Positions 1-9,154 of a stretch of 64,000 nt of DNA are shown piece by piece. Each line of letters starts with the position of its first letter. Position 1 is the first letter of the stretch. Source of the DNA: Alteromonas aquimaris. GTDB taxonomy: Bacteria > Pseudomonadota > Gammaproteobacteria > Enterobacterales > Alteromonadaceae. Location of the stretch: contig NZ_JAPFRD010000012.1 in assembly GCF_026183695.1 (NCBI RefSeq), positions 60,504-124,503 of the forward strand, read 5' to 3'. A program made the position numbers and the translations under genes. The notes beneath the pieces are model-generated. The model saw nothing but the letters and a program-made list of their open reading frames with translations, made no database searches and had not been told where the DNA came from.

Positions 1-321
1 CCTACATTAACCTTTTTGTTTAGCTCAGCAGTATTGCCAAATCGCATAGGCGAGAGTTGCGATCTTTGGCAGTTCTACCGTAAGAACAGAGTGATTTTTT
101 TTAGTACCTTCGCTGCGTATTTATTAAGTGTCCCTATCATTTTGTACGGTTTATTCGATCACTTTAATCAACTATACGTTATCAGCCAACTGGTCGGTTG
201 TTTGTTGCTATTTTTATGTATAACGATAGAAAAACCGTGGCTGCACTGGATAATTTCACTTTACTTTGCGTACAATATTGGCGCAGGATTATTTAATCAG
301 ACTTTGACTAATCTTGCATAA
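1..321 (+). CDS. C-terminal part of an unidentified membrane protein
   Basis: The frame is open from the first base of the window and ends at TAA 319-321, so the start lies outside. An internal TTG at 16 has no convincing ribosome binding site. The visible 106 residues hold three hydrophobic stretches, around VIFFSTFAAYLLSVPIILYG, LYVISQLVGCLLLFLCITI and WIISLYFAYNIGAGLF, so this is an integral inner-membrane protein. No family motif is recognisable. Nothing downstream on this strand is coupled to it. Confidence 0.6.
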   Translation, partial: PTLTFLFSSAVLPNRIGESCDLWQFYRKNRVIFFSTFAAYLLSVPIILYGLFDHFNQLYVISQLVGCLLLFLCITIEKPWLHWIISLYFAYNIGAGLFNQTLTNLA

Positions 322-332
322 TCCCGTGGTGA

Positions 333-557
333 TGTGTTAATAGTAGCGACATCCAGCTAAAGGAAAACGGTATTCCTCATTGCAGACTGCGTTCAAAAGG
401 AAAGAACGTAGAAAGCGTCTTAGCAAACCCACATCTGAATGAACTGACCGAGAAACTCTCCCCTTCAGAGCATTTGTGCGTTAAAACCCTTAGAGGTTAT
501 CCACAGGCCTTTTTACGAAACAGAGATAATGTAATTTATTCGTGGTTACCGTCGTAA
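333..557 (+). other. Stop-free fragment without a start codon (possible gene remnant)
   Basis: This 74-codon frame is open after a TGA at 330-332 and ends at TAA 555-557. It has no ATG, GTG or TTG near its beginning and no ribosome binding site. The translation ends in GYPQAFLRNRDNVIYSWLPS, which reads like real protein, but I do not recognise a family. It could be the 3' end of a decayed gene or chance. Its last 20 bases overlap the pseudogene on the opposite strand. Confidence 0.22.
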
Positions 558-862
558 TCTCGCTCTACCCTGGCTATGGGTGTTTCAAACGCTGAGCACC
601 ATTTTTCACGACCTAATGTTTGCGTGATGATATGTTCAGCATTTTCTTTCCAAAGTCTTAGGGAAGACAGTTCAGTCCAATATCAAACCGCCATCCCCAC
701 ATCTTTTCTTGAAGACTCTACGCTAAGAAAGCCAGGTTGCTGCATTGCCATCTCAACCATTTTATCAGCCCCCTTGGCATCGTCTTCGATTTTAGTAGAT
801 TGGTGTGAGGTGAACACAACAGCGTAATACCGTGGAGTTGGAGTGTTCGCAATCAAAGTCAT
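536..862 (-). pseudogene. Antibiotic-biosynthesis-monooxygenase-like (ABM) gene with one internal stop
   Basis: Read on the minus strand from ATG 862, the frame gives MTLIANTPTPRYYAVVFTS and continues through GFLSVESSRKDVGMAV. It meets TGA at 683-685, then continues in the same frame with YWTELSSLRLWKENAEHI and KWCSAFETPIARVERDY to TAA at 536-538. The whole, about 108 residues, has the length and landmarks of small ABM/EthD-type dimeric alpha-beta-barrel proteins, including the QPGFL and SYW blocks and a terminal VERDY. The TGA sits where relatives usually have Ser, so one TCA to TGA change explains it. There is no frameshift. A TTG at 877 is a less likely start. Either the gene died recently or the base call is wrong. 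Confidence 0.65.
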
Positions 863-991
863 AGTTACAAGTGCCAAATACGCCTAGTTCACCCTTGCGT
901 GCGAGAAAGATGTTAGTTCGAATCTTTTTCTTCAATCTACAAAACAAGGATACTATCGAGATTACTGGGTCAGACCGGCATGTTGTAAATA

Positions 992-1843
992 TTAATATAA
1001 CGTCTTTATCCACTTTTCTTCAGTGATAAAGCTCCAATGCCAACTTTTCCACTTCTCATCTAAACCCACCGTTACGATCTCTTCTACACTTTTACCTTCC
1101 GCTTTGTGCTTCTCGACAAAGGCTTTGGTTTGCTCAATCATGGCAAGAAAATTCTGGTAATCCTCTTTGTTTGCTATTGGGCCGTGTCCCGGTATGATTT
1201 TAGTGGTGTCGTTAATTTTTGCTAGCAGGCTCTTTACCGACTCTATATACCCTTTTACCGAGCCACCAGATTGCAGATCGATATACGGAAAGAGGCCGTT
1301 AAAAAATAAATCGCCGGTGTGCAGGATATTAGGTTCCTTTATCCAGACCACACTGTCACCATCCGTATGCCCGTCGGGAAGATGAATTATTTCCAGCGTT
1401 TCATTATTAAAATGAATTTTAATGCCATCCTGATAGGTCACTACTGGCAGTGCGGCGTCATCTACCTTTTCATCCGACAGTAACCTTACCCTTACATTTT
1501 CATGTGCCATGATGGTGCTATCTTTATGAGTGTGAAACCAGCTGTTGCCACCGGTATGGTCACCGTGAAAATGGGTATTGATGATAAATTTTGGTGCGTC
1601 GCTACCAAGTTTTGAAAGGGTAGCGGCAATTTTTTCAGCTAAGGGTTCGTATTGATCGTCAATGATAAGGAGCCCATCTTCACCAGCAGAAACACCAATG
1701 TTTCCACCCTGCCCCGATAACATATGAATTGAACCACCTAATGAAGTGTCTTTGATTTCAGTATCTGCGAATCTGTCTGTGGCAATGGCAGAAAACGATA
1801 TTACCGACACTAATGCTGCTATGAATTGTTGGCGTAGGCGCAT
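992..1843 (-). CDS. Periplasmic MBL-fold metallo-hydrolase
   Basis: This 283-residue protein begins with a Sec signal peptide of about 22 residues. Zinc-binding motifs of the metallo-beta-lactamase fold follow: HFHGDH at about 91-96, a GH at 158-159, HTGD at 175-178 and PGHGP at 218-222. The pattern fits the broad group of secreted MBL-fold hydrolases that includes quinoprotein-relay-type proteins and some B3-like lactamases. The substrate cannot be told from sequence, and a true beta-lactamase role is not supported. It is a separate gene downstream of the DUF1653 gene with about 70 bases between. The start is the ATG at 1843, preceded by a GGAAT-type site. Confidence 0.85.
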   Translation of the reverse strand: MRLRQQFIAALVSVISFSAIATDRFADTEIKDTSLGGSIHMLSGQGGNIGVSAGEDGLLIIDDQYEPLAEKIAATLSKLGSDAPKFIINTHFHGDHTGGNSWFHTHKDSTIMAHENVRVRLLSDEKVDDAALPVVTYQDGIKIHFNNETLEIIHLPDGHTDGDSVVWIKEPNILHTGDLFFNGLFPYIDLQSGGSVKGYIESVKSLLAKINDTTKIIPGHGPIANKEDYQNFLAMIEQTKAFVEKHKAEGKSVEEIVTVGLDEKWKSWHWSFITEEKWIKTLY

Positions 1844-1915
1844 GATATTCCTTAATTTAAACTATTGAGTTGGTATCACTGTAGTTGAAAGTTTTATTTA
1901 CAGCCAATATCCAGA

Positions 1916-2143
1916 TTATTCTTTTACGTAAGCAAATCGCGGGACATGCCGACCATTCAGGCAAACCGTCTCACAAAACATCGCTAATGGTCTTACCCAA
2001 AGTGCCTGTTCGCCATAACAGGGCTTATAGACCACTACTAATTCATCTGTCTCAGAATGTCTTGCCACACCCAATACCTGATACTCATTGCCTTTATAGT
2101 GCCGGTACAATCCGGGTAGCGGGTGACTGTTGTTATTTTTCAT
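1916..2143 (-). CDS. DUF1653 domain protein
   Basis: This 75-residue soluble protein consists almost entirely of a DUF1653 domain. The diagnostic blocks are PGLYRHYKGNEYQVLGVARHS near the start, followed by LVVVYKPCYGEQALWVRP and a terminal PRFAYV. Family members are small SH3-like proteins of unknown function. Its ATG overlaps the stop codon of dinB by four bases, so the two are translationally coupled and probably share a transcript. No function can be assigned beyond that linkage. Confidence 0.85.
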   Translation of the reverse strand: MKNNNSHPLPGLYRHYKGNEYQVLGVARHSETDELVVVYKPCYGEQALWVRPLAMFCETVCLNGRHVPRFAYVKE

Positions 2144-3216
2144 ATTGTCGTATCCAAAGGTAAAATCAGTTGTTCGAATGGCGTATTTTCGGCCAGGCTG
2201 ATGTGTAAACCTACTAACCTGATTGCGCGCTGCTGTGCGCGTTGAAAGGCTTCCTCCAGCAAGCTGTTAAAATAAGGCAGTGATAATTGAGTATGCTTAT
2301 GTTCAACAGTGGTTAACTGAAAGTCGTTAAATTTAAGCTTAACACCCAATGACTTAATCCGGATAGCTTGGCCTGAGCGTGACTCGTAACTGTGGACCCG
2401 CTTTTGTATTTTCTCAAATAAACCCGGCAATAATTGTTCACATTCGCTGAGGGTGTGAATATCTTCACGCAATGTACGCTCAACCCCGATAGACTTGCGC
2501 TCTCTACTGGTGTTAATGCTGCGCTCGTCGACGCCGTGCGCACGGTTGTACAGGACTACGCCAAACTTACCCAGCTCTTTTTGTAAGCGTTCAAACGGAT
2601 AGTGGCGTACATCTTCGCAGGTATTCAAGCCTAACCTGCTTAACTTTTGCACTGTCACTTTGCCCACCCCTGGTATTTTTCCTAATGGTAACCTGCGTAC
2701 GAACTCATCCAGTCGATCAGGTGTGACCACGCACAACCCATCCGGTTTGTTTTCATCACTGGCAATTTTTGCCACAAATTTACACGACGCAACGCCTGCT
2801 GAAGCTGTGAGATGCAATTCTTCTTTTATGCGCCGTCTTATATCTTCTGCAATTCGCGTGGCACTACCCGAGAAAAGCTTTACATGAGTGACATCAAGGT
2901 AGGCTTCGTCCAATGAGAGGGGCTCGATTAAATCGGTATAGTCAGCAAATATTTGTCTAATTTTCTGTGATTCACGGACGTAGACCTCCATCCGTCCTTT
3001 AATAAGTATCAAATTAGGACATAATCTTAATGCGTACGCAGTCGCCATGGCGGAACGTATACCAAATTTTCGCGCTGGATAGTTACAGGTGGAAATAACG
3101 CCCCTGCCCTTAGCGCTGCCGCCTATCGCAATGGGTACGTCTTTAAGGGCCGGGTTGTCACGCATTTCAACCGCCGCATAAAAGCAGTCCATATCTACGT
3201 GAATAATTTTTCGCAC
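2140..3216 (-). CDS. dinB: DNA polymerase IV (Y family)
   Basis: The 358-residue protein is an error-prone translesion polymerase. The first catalytic Asp lies in DMDCFYAAVE (Asp8), and the second acidic pair lies in SLDEAYLDVT (Asp103-Glu104). The palm, fingers and thumb are followed by the helix-hairpin-helix segment LGKIPGVGKVTVQKL and a little-finger domain. The C-terminus ends with a QLxLPL-type peptide (FEQLILPLD), the usual beta-clamp contact. It overlaps the DUF1653 gene by four bases. A strong hairpin terminator separates it from nqrM upstream. I see no clear LexA box in the roughly 140 bases upstream. Confidence 0.97.
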   Translation of the reverse strand: MRKIIHVDMDCFYAAVEMRDNPALKDVPIAIGGSAKGRGVISTCNYPARKFGIRSAMATAYALRLCPNLILIKGRMEVYVRESQKIRQIFADYTDLIEPLSLDEAYLDVTHVKLFSGSATRIAEDIRRRIKEELHLTASAGVASCKFVAKIASDENKPDGLCVVTPDRLDEFVRRLPLGKIPGVGKVTVQKLSRLGLNTCEDVRHYPFERLQKELGKFGVVLYNRAHGVDERSINTSRERKSIGVERTLREDIHTLSECEQLLPGLFEKIQKRVHSYESRSGQAIRIKSLGVKLKFNDFQLTTVEHKHTQLSLPYFNSLLEEAFQRAQQRAIRLVGLHISLAENTPFEQLILPLDTTI

Positions 3217-3310
3217 AAAACGCCCAGATCAACTGTACACAAAGACAGTATTATAGGGTAATTTTGGAACAAAAATCACCTTAGCCAGCGAATAAAAAAA
3301 TAAAAAAAAG

Positions 3311-3353
3311 GAGTAGGTGCTACTTTCAATGCAGCGCGATAGCTGCATTGAAA
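3311..3353 (-). terminator. Tandem hairpin terminator after nqrM
   Basis: A perfect 12-bp stem (3324-3335 with 3342-3353, loop GCGATA) lies directly after the nqrM stop. A second hairpin, AGTAG-CAC-CTACT at 3311-3323, is followed on the minus strand by an uninterrupted T run. Together they make a convincing intrinsic terminator between the nqr maturation genes and dinB. Confidence 0.75.
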
Positions 3354-3587
3354 CTATAATATCTGGTTTTGCTTCCATTCATCTAATTTTTTTTGACGGG
3401 CTTCTTCTTTCTCCATACGGGCTTTTTTGCGATCACAGGGTTCTGGGCAATCGCATGCTTTTTCAATTCCTAATGCCCCCAAGCCACCGCAACTGCCTGA
3501 GATACTTTTTCGCTGCACTACAAAACCTATGGCCATGGCAAAGACCATGGTCAAAAAGAAAACGAATGCCAGAATAAATGTCGACAT
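3354..3587 (-). CDS. nqrM: Na+-NQR maturation protein NqrM (DUF539)
   Basis: This 77-residue protein has one N-terminal membrane helix (about residues 3-25) and then four cysteines, at 33, 45, 47 and 51, in the pattern GSCGG...ACDCPEPCDRK. That is the signature of NqrM, which helps deliver the iron centre held by membrane subunits NqrD and NqrE. The C-terminus is a charged helix. It follows apbE by 11 bases on the same strand, and both follow nqrA-F. All accessory factors of the sodium pump therefore lie together. Confidence 0.93.
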   Translation of the reverse strand: MSTFILAFVFFLTMVFAMAIGFVVQRKSISGSCGGLGALGIEKACDCPEPCDRKKARMEKEEARQKKLDEWKQNQIL

Positions 3588-3598
3588 TAAAAACCTCT

Positions 3599-4621
3599 CT
3601 AATCGTGCATTTCAACAATGCGGTTAAATTCTTCAGAGGCATACTCTTCAAATTCACCAGCATTTTTACGAATTAAATAAACCGCGAGTTTATACTCTTC
3701 TGCTAATGCTTTCGCCTCATTCCAGCCAATAACATTAAATGCGGTGGCGAGCCCATCGGCGGTCATTGATGATTTATCGACCACTGTCACGGAAACTAAA
3801 TTATGTTGTATAGGTTTGCCGGTGCGCGGATCAATCAGATGTGAATAGCGAACACCATCCTGTTCGTAGAAATTACGATAATCACCTGACGTAGCTATCG
3901 CATGTTCACCAATTGAGACAATTCGTTGAACATTGCGTTCATTAGATACCGGTTTTTCAATCGCAATCAGCCATTCTTTGCCATTTCCTCGATGCCCGGA
4001 AACGCGCATTTCACCGCCGATCTCAACAAGATAATTTTTCAGACCATTGTCTTCCAGTATCGCAACAACCTCATCCACCCCATATCCTTTAGCTATGGTG
4101 GACAGGTCAACATACACCATAGGGTGCAACTTTTTAAGCGTGGTCCCATTCAGCTTGATTTTGTCAAGCCCAACGTATTCTCTTACTGCACTGATAGTTT
4201 CATTATCAGGCGTACGCTCAGGACGCTTGTTCGGCCCAAATCCCCACAAATTTACCAGCGGACCAACTGTAATATCCAGCACGCCGTTACTTAACTCTCC
4301 CAGTCTCAACGCTTCTGCTATCACCGCGGATGTTTCTTTGGATAAAGTCACAGGATCGGTAAAGCGATTTTGATTGAAACGTGACAACTCAGAGGTCGGA
4401 TCGTACGTTGACATCAACTTATTGATTTGCGCCAAACGCAAGTCGATTTGTTCTTGCAGGCCATTTATTTCACCTTGTTCAGCGACCACGTATTTAACGT
4501 TATAGGTCGTCCCCATAGTTTTGCCTTGCAGATGCACTACGGGTAAGGTGTTACCACTACAGCCAACTAAAATAAAAAGTGTCGCAAGCCATAAACTGGC
4601 TACAAAATTTTGCCTAAACAC
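3599..4621 (-). CDS. apbE: FAD:protein FMN transferase (lipoprotein)
   Basis: The 340-residue protein starts with a lipoprotein signal ending in LVGC (Cys21). It shows the ApbE blocks GTTYNVKY, SRFNQN, VDLSTIAKGYGVD, a HLIDPRTGKP segment and the metal/FAD site SMTADGLATAFNV. The enzyme moves FMN from FAD to a threonine in NqrB and NqrC, outside the inner membrane. It sits between nqrF and nqrM on the same strand. A terminator hairpin after nqrF suggests that it is transcribed by readthrough or from its own promoter. Confidence 0.97.
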   Translation of the reverse strand: MFRQNFVASLWLATLFILVGCSGNTLPVVHLQGKTMGTTYNVKYVVAEQGEINGLQEQIDLRLAQINKLMSTYDPTSELSRFNQNRFTDPVTLSKETSAVIAEALRLGELSNGVLDITVGPLVNLWGFGPNKRPERTPDNETISAVREYVGLDKIKLNGTTLKKLHPMVYVDLSTIAKGYGVDEVVAILEDNGLKNYLVEIGGEMRVSGHRGNGKEWLIAIEKPVSNERNVQRIVSIGEHAIATSGDYRNFYEQDGVRYSHLIDPRTGKPIQHNLVSVTVVDKSSMTADGLATAFNVIGWNEAKALAEEYKLAVYLIRKNAGEFEEYASEEFNRIVEMHD

Positions 4622-4641
4622 AATATCTCACTATTGAAGCT

Positions 4642-4666
4642 AAAAAAGGGGGCCTTACGCCCCCTT
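4642..4666 (-). terminator. Intrinsic terminator after nqrF
   Basis: On the minus strand an 8-bp stem AAGGGGGC/GCCCCCTT (4646-4653 with 4659-4666) is followed by a T6 run. It lies between the nqrF stop and apbE. It would end, or partly attenuate, the structural nqr transcript before the maturation genes. Confidence 0.8.
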
Positions 4667-4687
4667 CATACTTATTCCTAACCCTGC

Positions 4688-5920
4688 TTAACCACCAAAG
4701 TCATCAAGCATGATATTTTCGTCTTCTACACCGAGATCTTTAAGCATATTGATAACGGCGGCATTCATCATTGGTGGTCCACACATATAGAATTCGCAGT
4801 CTTCTGGCGCTGGATGATCTTTCAGGTAATTTTCTAACAAGACCTGGTGAATAAATCCAGTATATCCTTCCCAGTTGTCCTCAGGCTGAGGATCCGACAA
4901 GGCTACATGCCATTCAAAGTTATCATTCTCTTTGGCCAGCATGTCGAAATCTTCTACGTAGAACATTTCGCGCAATGAGCGAGCGCCATACCAGAAGCTT
5001 ATCTTGCGATTCGTTTTAATTCGACGAAGTTGATCGAATATATGCGAGCGCATTGGCGCCATACCGGCGCCACCACCGACAAACACCATTTCAGCTTCAG
5101 TCTCTTTGGCAAAGAATTCACCAAACGGACCAGAAATCGTTGCTTTGTCGCCAGCTTTCAAGCTCCAAATGTACGACGACATTTTACCGGCAGGTAACGA
5201 AAGATTATTTGGTGGCGGCGTAGCGATACGCACGTTCAACATGATAATGCCTTCTTCTTCCGGGTAATTTGCCATCGAGTATGCACGGATAGTTTCTTCA
5301 TCTACTTTTGATTCAATATCGAAGAAACCGAAACGCTCCCAGTCGCCACGGAATTTCTCAGGAACCTCAAAATCTTTATATTTCACATGATGAGGTGGCG
5401 CTTCAATCTGAATATAACCACCAGCGCGGAAAGGAACGCTTTCACCATTTGGAATTTTAAGTTTCAACTCTTTAATGAAAGTGGCTTTGTTGTCGTTGGA
5501 AATAACTTCGCAATCCCACTTCTTGATACCGAACACTTCTTCTGGAAGCTCAATATCCATATCCTGTTTAACAGCAACCTGACAGGATAAGCGACAACCT
5601 TCCCGAGCTTCACGTTTCGTGATGTGGTCTAATTCAGTAGGTAAGATTTCCCCTCCCCCTGATTTAACATCCACACGACACTGCCCACATGAGCCGCCGC
5701 CACCGCAGGCTGATGATACGAAAATACCAGCGTCAGCAAGTGCACCAAGCAACTTCCCACCCGGCTCAGTGTGAATGGCCTTTTCTGGGTCGTTGTTTAT
5801 GGTAATTTTAACATCACCACTAGGCACAAGCTTAGACTTGGCGAACATGATGATAAAGACAAGCGCAAGCACGATGGCAATAAACATGCCCACGCCAAGA
5901 TAGATTTCTACCTGATTCAT
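4688..5920 (-). CDS. nqrF: Na+-NQR subunit F (NADH dehydrogenase, FAD and 2Fe-2S)
   Basis: The 410-residue electron-input subunit of the sodium-translocating NADH:quinone reductase. An N-terminal membrane anchor (about 5-27) is followed by a ferredoxin domain whose 2Fe-2S ligands are Cys72, Cys78, Cys81 and Cys113 ([10 protein letters not shown]). The FAD domain contains RAYSMANYP. The NADH-binding part has [12 protein letters not shown] and ends near YMCGPPMMN. Length and motifs are standard. It is the last gene of nqrABCDEF, about 20 bases after nqrE. Confidence 0.98.
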   Translation of the reverse strand: MNQVEIYLGVGMFIAIVLALVFIIMFAKSKLVPSGDVKITINNDPEKAIHTEPGGKLLGALADAGIFVSSACGGGGSCGQCRVDVKSGGGEILPTELDHITKREAREGCRLSCQVAVKQDMDIELPEEVFGIKKWDCEVISNDNKATFIKELKLKIPNGESVPFRAGGYIQIEAPPHHVKYKDFEVPEKFRGDWERFGFFDIESKVDEETIRAYSMANYPEEEGIIMLNVRIATPPPNNLSLPAGKMSSYIWSLKAGDKATISGPFGEFFAKETEAEMVFVGGGAGMAPMRSHIFDQLRRIKTNRKISFWYGARSLREMFYVEDFDMLAKENDNFEWHVALSDPQPEDNWEGYTGFIHQVLLENYLKDHPAPEDCEFYMCGPPMMNAAVINMLKDLGVEDENIMLDDFGG

Positions 5921-5940
5921 TTAATTGCTCCCACGCTTGA

Positions 5941-6549
5941 TTAAAGCTGAATACCAGTAAACGACTGGAAGCCAAGGGCCATAAGACCCGCGATCATAAA
6001 TACTGATCCCAAGCCACGAATACCATCGGGCATATCAGCATATTTAAGTTTTTCACGTACTGCAGCAAGCAGAACAATTGCAATTGCCCAACCAAAGCCA
6101 CTACCAATACCGTAAACAATACTCTCGGTGAAGTTATACTCGCGTTGTACAGCAAATGCGACGCCACCAAAGATAGCGCAGTTAACTGTAATTAACGGAA
6201 GAAATATACCCAAGGCGTTGTACAGTGCAGGAAAAAACTTGTCCAAGCTCATTTCAAGAATCTGTACCAGTGCAGCAATTACACCGATAAAGGTTAAGAA
6301 ATTAAGAAAGCTTAAATCGGCGTCAGGGAAGCCTGCCCACGCTAACGCGCCAGGGGCAAGAATGTTGACATAAATTATCTGGTTAACCGGCACTGAAATA
6401 CCCAGTACCACGATTACCGCTACCCCTAGTCCCATTGCAGTTTTTACTTTCTTTGAAACCGCAAGGAAAGTACACATCCCTAAAAACAGGGATAACGCCA
6501 TGTTTTCAACGAAAACCGAGCGAACAAATAAAGATAAATAATATTCCAT
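5941..6549 (-). CDS. nqrE: Na+-NQR subunit E
   Basis: A 202-residue integral membrane subunit with six predicted helices, homologous to NqrD in inverted topology. The conserved cysteines lie in [10 protein letters not shown] near residue 26 and in VNCAIFGG near the middle. With those of NqrD they hold the membrane iron centre that passes electrons from NqrF to NqrC. It starts three bases after the nqrD stop, so the two are translationally linked. Confidence 0.98.
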   Translation of the reverse strand: MEYYLSLFVRSVFVENMALSLFLGMCTFLAVSKKVKTAMGLGVAVIVVLGISVPVNQIIYVNILAPGALAWAGFPDADLSFLNFLTFIGVIAALVQILEMSLDKFFPALYNALGIFLPLITVNCAIFGGVAFAVQREYNFTESIVYGIGSGFGWAIAIVLLAAVREKLKYADMPDGIRGLGSVFMIAGLMALGFQSFTGIQL

Positions 6550-6552
6550 AAC

Positions 6553-7185
6553 TTATTCCTTAGGCTCGACTTGCTCTGGACGGATGGTACGGATGAACCA
6601 GATCATTCCTGCAATCAAGAAGAATGAGCTAAACGGAAGAATTAACAACCCGTTACCCTGGTACCAGCCCCCATTTTGAACCAACGGCAGAATTTCAAAG
6701 CCTAAAATGGTACCAAAACCAAATAACTCTTTGATAGTGCCAATGACAATCAGGATAAAGGAATATCCTAAACCGTTACCGATGCCATCTAAGAAGCTCA
6801 TAAGAGGTGGACTCTTCATGGCGTAGGCTTCAGCCCGCCCCATTACGATACAGTTGGTAATGATAAGTCCAACGAACACCGAAAGCTGTTTTGAAATCTC
6901 ATAGGAGTAAGCTTTAAGTATTTGATCCACAACAATTACCAACGAAGCAATGATGGTCATCTGAATGATGATTCTCACACTGGAAGGTATCTGATTACGA
7001 ATAAGTGAAATAAATAAGTTAGAAAACGCCACCACTGTTGTTAATGCCAATGACATAACAAGAGCAGTTTCTAACTTAGTAGTAATAGCCAACGCAGAAC
7101 AGATACCCAGTACCTGTAATGCGATGGGGTTATTATCAAGAATCGGCCCAAAGAGAGCCTTTTTCATTTCTTTAGCGTCTGCCAT
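6553..7185 (-). CDS. nqrD: Na+-NQR subunit D
   Basis: A 210-residue six-helix membrane subunit. The family cysteines appear in [11 protein letters not shown] near residue 29 and [12 protein letters not shown] near residue 112. They pair with the equivalent residues of NqrE to bind the intramembrane iron centre. The start follows the nqrC stop by 12 bases, with AGGGGAGC just upstream as ribosome binding site. Nothing is unusual in length or composition. Confidence 0.98.
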   Translation of the reverse strand: MADAKEMKKALFGPILDNNPIALQVLGICSALAITTKLETALVMSLALTTVVAFSNLFISLIRNQIPSSVRIIIQMTIIASLVIVVDQILKAYSYEISKQLSVFVGLIITNCIVMGRAEAYAMKSPPLMSFLDGIGNGLGYSFILIVIGTIKELFGFGTILGFEILPLVQNGGWYQGNGLLILPFSSFFLIAGMIWFIRTIRPEQVEPKE

Positions 7186-7197
7186 GAAAAGCTCCCC

Positions 7198-7959
7198 TTA
7201 TGAACGCCATGCTTGTTTCTTCAAAAACGGACCAAAGCCGTTTTCACCAACCCAGTAACGAATGGTGTTTTCCACACCGTTACTGGTCAAAGTTGCACCT
7301 GATAGACCATCAACCGCGTACGGATCATCCGGATTAGCACTTTTCTTTACCCGAATGGCGACATCACCATCTTCGTAAAGTTTTTTTCCTTCCCACTTCT
7401 CTTGCCAGGAAGGGTTTTGCACTTCACCACCTAATCCAGGTGTTTCTTTCTGTTGATAATAGACCAGCTCCGCTACAGTTTCGCCGTCCGCTTCAACCGC
7501 TAAAAAGCCGTACATCAAGTCCCATAATCCACTACCATGTACAGGAAGAATAATGCGATTTACCTCATTACCCTCTTTAACCAGCCACACAGAGGCAACA
7601 TTGGCGCGGCGTTGGAAGCCAACATTGCTCCCTTCTACCTTTGTGCTCCAGTTTGCTTGCTTAGCAGCCTTGTACATATCGTAATCAGGGGTTGGCGCTT
7701 CGGTAAATTCCCCAGTATCCAGATCAACATAATGTTGCTCAACATTTTCACTGTATACCGATTCTATCTGACTTCCACTCATCCCCATTTCATAAAGACC
7801 AGCGGCAGCCAAAATATTCGATTTTTTATCCAATGCAGCGTTAGTTTCTTGAATAGAGCGTAAGCCTACTGCTGCACCAGATACAACGATGGAACAAACT
7901 AAACAAACGGCAACAACGATGCCGATTGTTTTTCCTAAAGATTCTTTTTTAGCCGACAC
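7198..7959 (-). CDS. nqrC: Na+-NQR subunit C (covalent FMN)
   Basis: A 253-residue subunit with one N-terminal membrane helix (about 11-31) and a periplasmic FMN-binding domain. The flavinylation motif is DGLSGAT, with Thr223 as the residue to which ApbE attaches FMN. The start ATG lies inside the last 11 bases of nqrB, so the two are translationally coupled. Typical family length. Confidence 0.98.
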   Translation of the reverse strand: MSAKKESLGKTIGIVVAVCLVCSIVVSGAAVGLRSIQETNAALDKKSNILAAAGLYEMGMSGSQIESVYSENVEQHYVDLDTGEFTEAPTPDYDMYKAAKQANWSTKVEGSNVGFQRRANVASVWLVKEGNEVNRIILPVHGSGLWDLMYGFLAVEADGETVAELVYYQQKETPGLGGEVQNPSWQEKWEGKKLYEDGDVAIRVKKSANPDDPYAVDGLSGATLTSNGVENTIRYWVGENGFGPFLKKQAWRS

Positions 7960-9151
7960 GTGCTAACCTCCGCTTGATATTGCTTTGCGCGACGAAATAG
8001 TCAAACAACGGCGCCCATAAGTTTGCAAATAGAATGGCTAACATAACCCCTTCTGGGAACGCAGGGTTAAGCACACGGATTAGTACCGTCATCACACCAA
8101 TAAATATACCGAATGCCCATTTACCTTTATTGGTAAACGCTGCAGATACAGGGTCAGTTGCCATAAAGAACATAGCAAACGCTAAGCCCCCCACCACAAA
8201 GTGCCAATGTGCAGGCATGGCAAACATAGGATTGGTATCGCTTCCGATAAAATTAAGTAAAGAAGCAAAGGCAAGTACACCCACTGCGACGCCCGCAACA
8301 ATACGCCAACTGGCTATTCGCATATAAAGTATAAATAGGCCACCCAGGATGATAGCTAAGGTGGAAACTTCACCAGCTGAGCCTTGAATGAAACCATAGA
8401 AGCTATCCCACCACATGTTCATGTCAGAGTAGTCAATGGTGCCAGATGCAGCTTGGCTCAGAGCGGTTGCGCCAGAATAGCCATCAGCAGCAACCCAAAC
8501 CTGATCACCTGAAATCTGCACAGGATAGGCAAAGTATAGGAATGCACGGCCAGCCAACGCAGGGTTAAGGAAGTTACGACCGGTACCGCCAAAGACTTCT
8601 TTAGCGATAACTACCCCAAAAGTAATCCCCAACGCTACTTGCCACAAAGGAATGGTTGCCGGTAGCGTTAGTGCGAACAATACGGATGTTACGAAGAACC
8701 CTTCGTTCACCTCATGTTTTCTGACGGACGCAAACAAGACTTCCCAGAAGCCACCCACGATAAACGTGACGGCATAAATAGGTAACCAGAAACAGGCACC
8801 ATACAGGAATAAGCCAAGGCCACCCGCATTAGTTAAATCCCCACCCAAGGCAGTGAAAAGTGCTGCCTGCCATGTATCGGGTAATGTTCCTGCTCCTGCC
8901 ACTAGTGCTTCTTGAGCCTGGAAACCAATATTGTACATACCAAAAAACATAGCTGGGAATGTCGCCATCCATACCATGATCATAATACGTTTGAGGTCGA
9001 TACTGTCACGAACGTGCGTGCCGGCCTTATTAACTTTACCTGGAGTATAAAAAATGGTGGCCGCTGCTTCATAAAGCGCGTACCACTTTTCATACTTTCC
9101 ACCTGGTTCAAAATCAGGTTCGATTTTTTCTAAATACGCTTTCAAACCCAT
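7949..9151 (-). CDS. nqrB: Na+-NQR subunit B (covalent FMN, riboflavin)
   Basis: A 400-residue polytopic membrane subunit, the main sodium-translocating part of the pump and the place of quinone reduction. The covalent FMN site is in DGYSGATA, with Thr229 as acceptor. The N-terminus is a long amphipathic cytoplasmic segment, followed by multiple membrane helices. It starts three bases after the nqrA stop and overlaps nqrC by 11 bases. Confidence 0.98.
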   Translation of the reverse strand: MGLKAYLEKIEPDFEPGGKYEKWYALYEAAATIFYTPGKVNKAGTHVRDSIDLKRIMIMVWMATFPAMFFGMYNIGFQAQEALVAGAGTLPDTWQAALFTALGGDLTNAGGLGLFLYGACFWLPIYAVTFIVGGFWEVLFASVRKHEVNEGFFVTSVLFALTLPATIPLWQVALGITFGVVIAKEVFGGTGRNFLNPALAGRAFLYFAYPVQISGDQVWVAADGYSGATALSQAASGTIDYSDMNMWWDSFYGFIQGSAGEVSTLAIILGGLFILYMRIASWRIVAGVAVGVLAFASLLNFIGSDTNPMFAMPAHWHFVVGGLAFAMFFMATDPVSAAFTNKGKWAFGIFIGVMTVLIRVLNPAFPEGVMLAILFANLWAPLFDYFVAQSNIKRRLARVG

Positions 9152-9154
9152 GAG

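Noticed and set aside
576..827. 83-codon plus-strand frame
   Set aside because: It lies antisense to the decayed ABM gene, whose coding signal on the other strand is much clearer.
992..1843. MBL-fold protein as an acquired beta-lactamase
   Set aside because: It shows general MBL metal motifs only, and many secreted MBL hydrolases look like this. There is no mobile element nearby and no specific lactamase signature.
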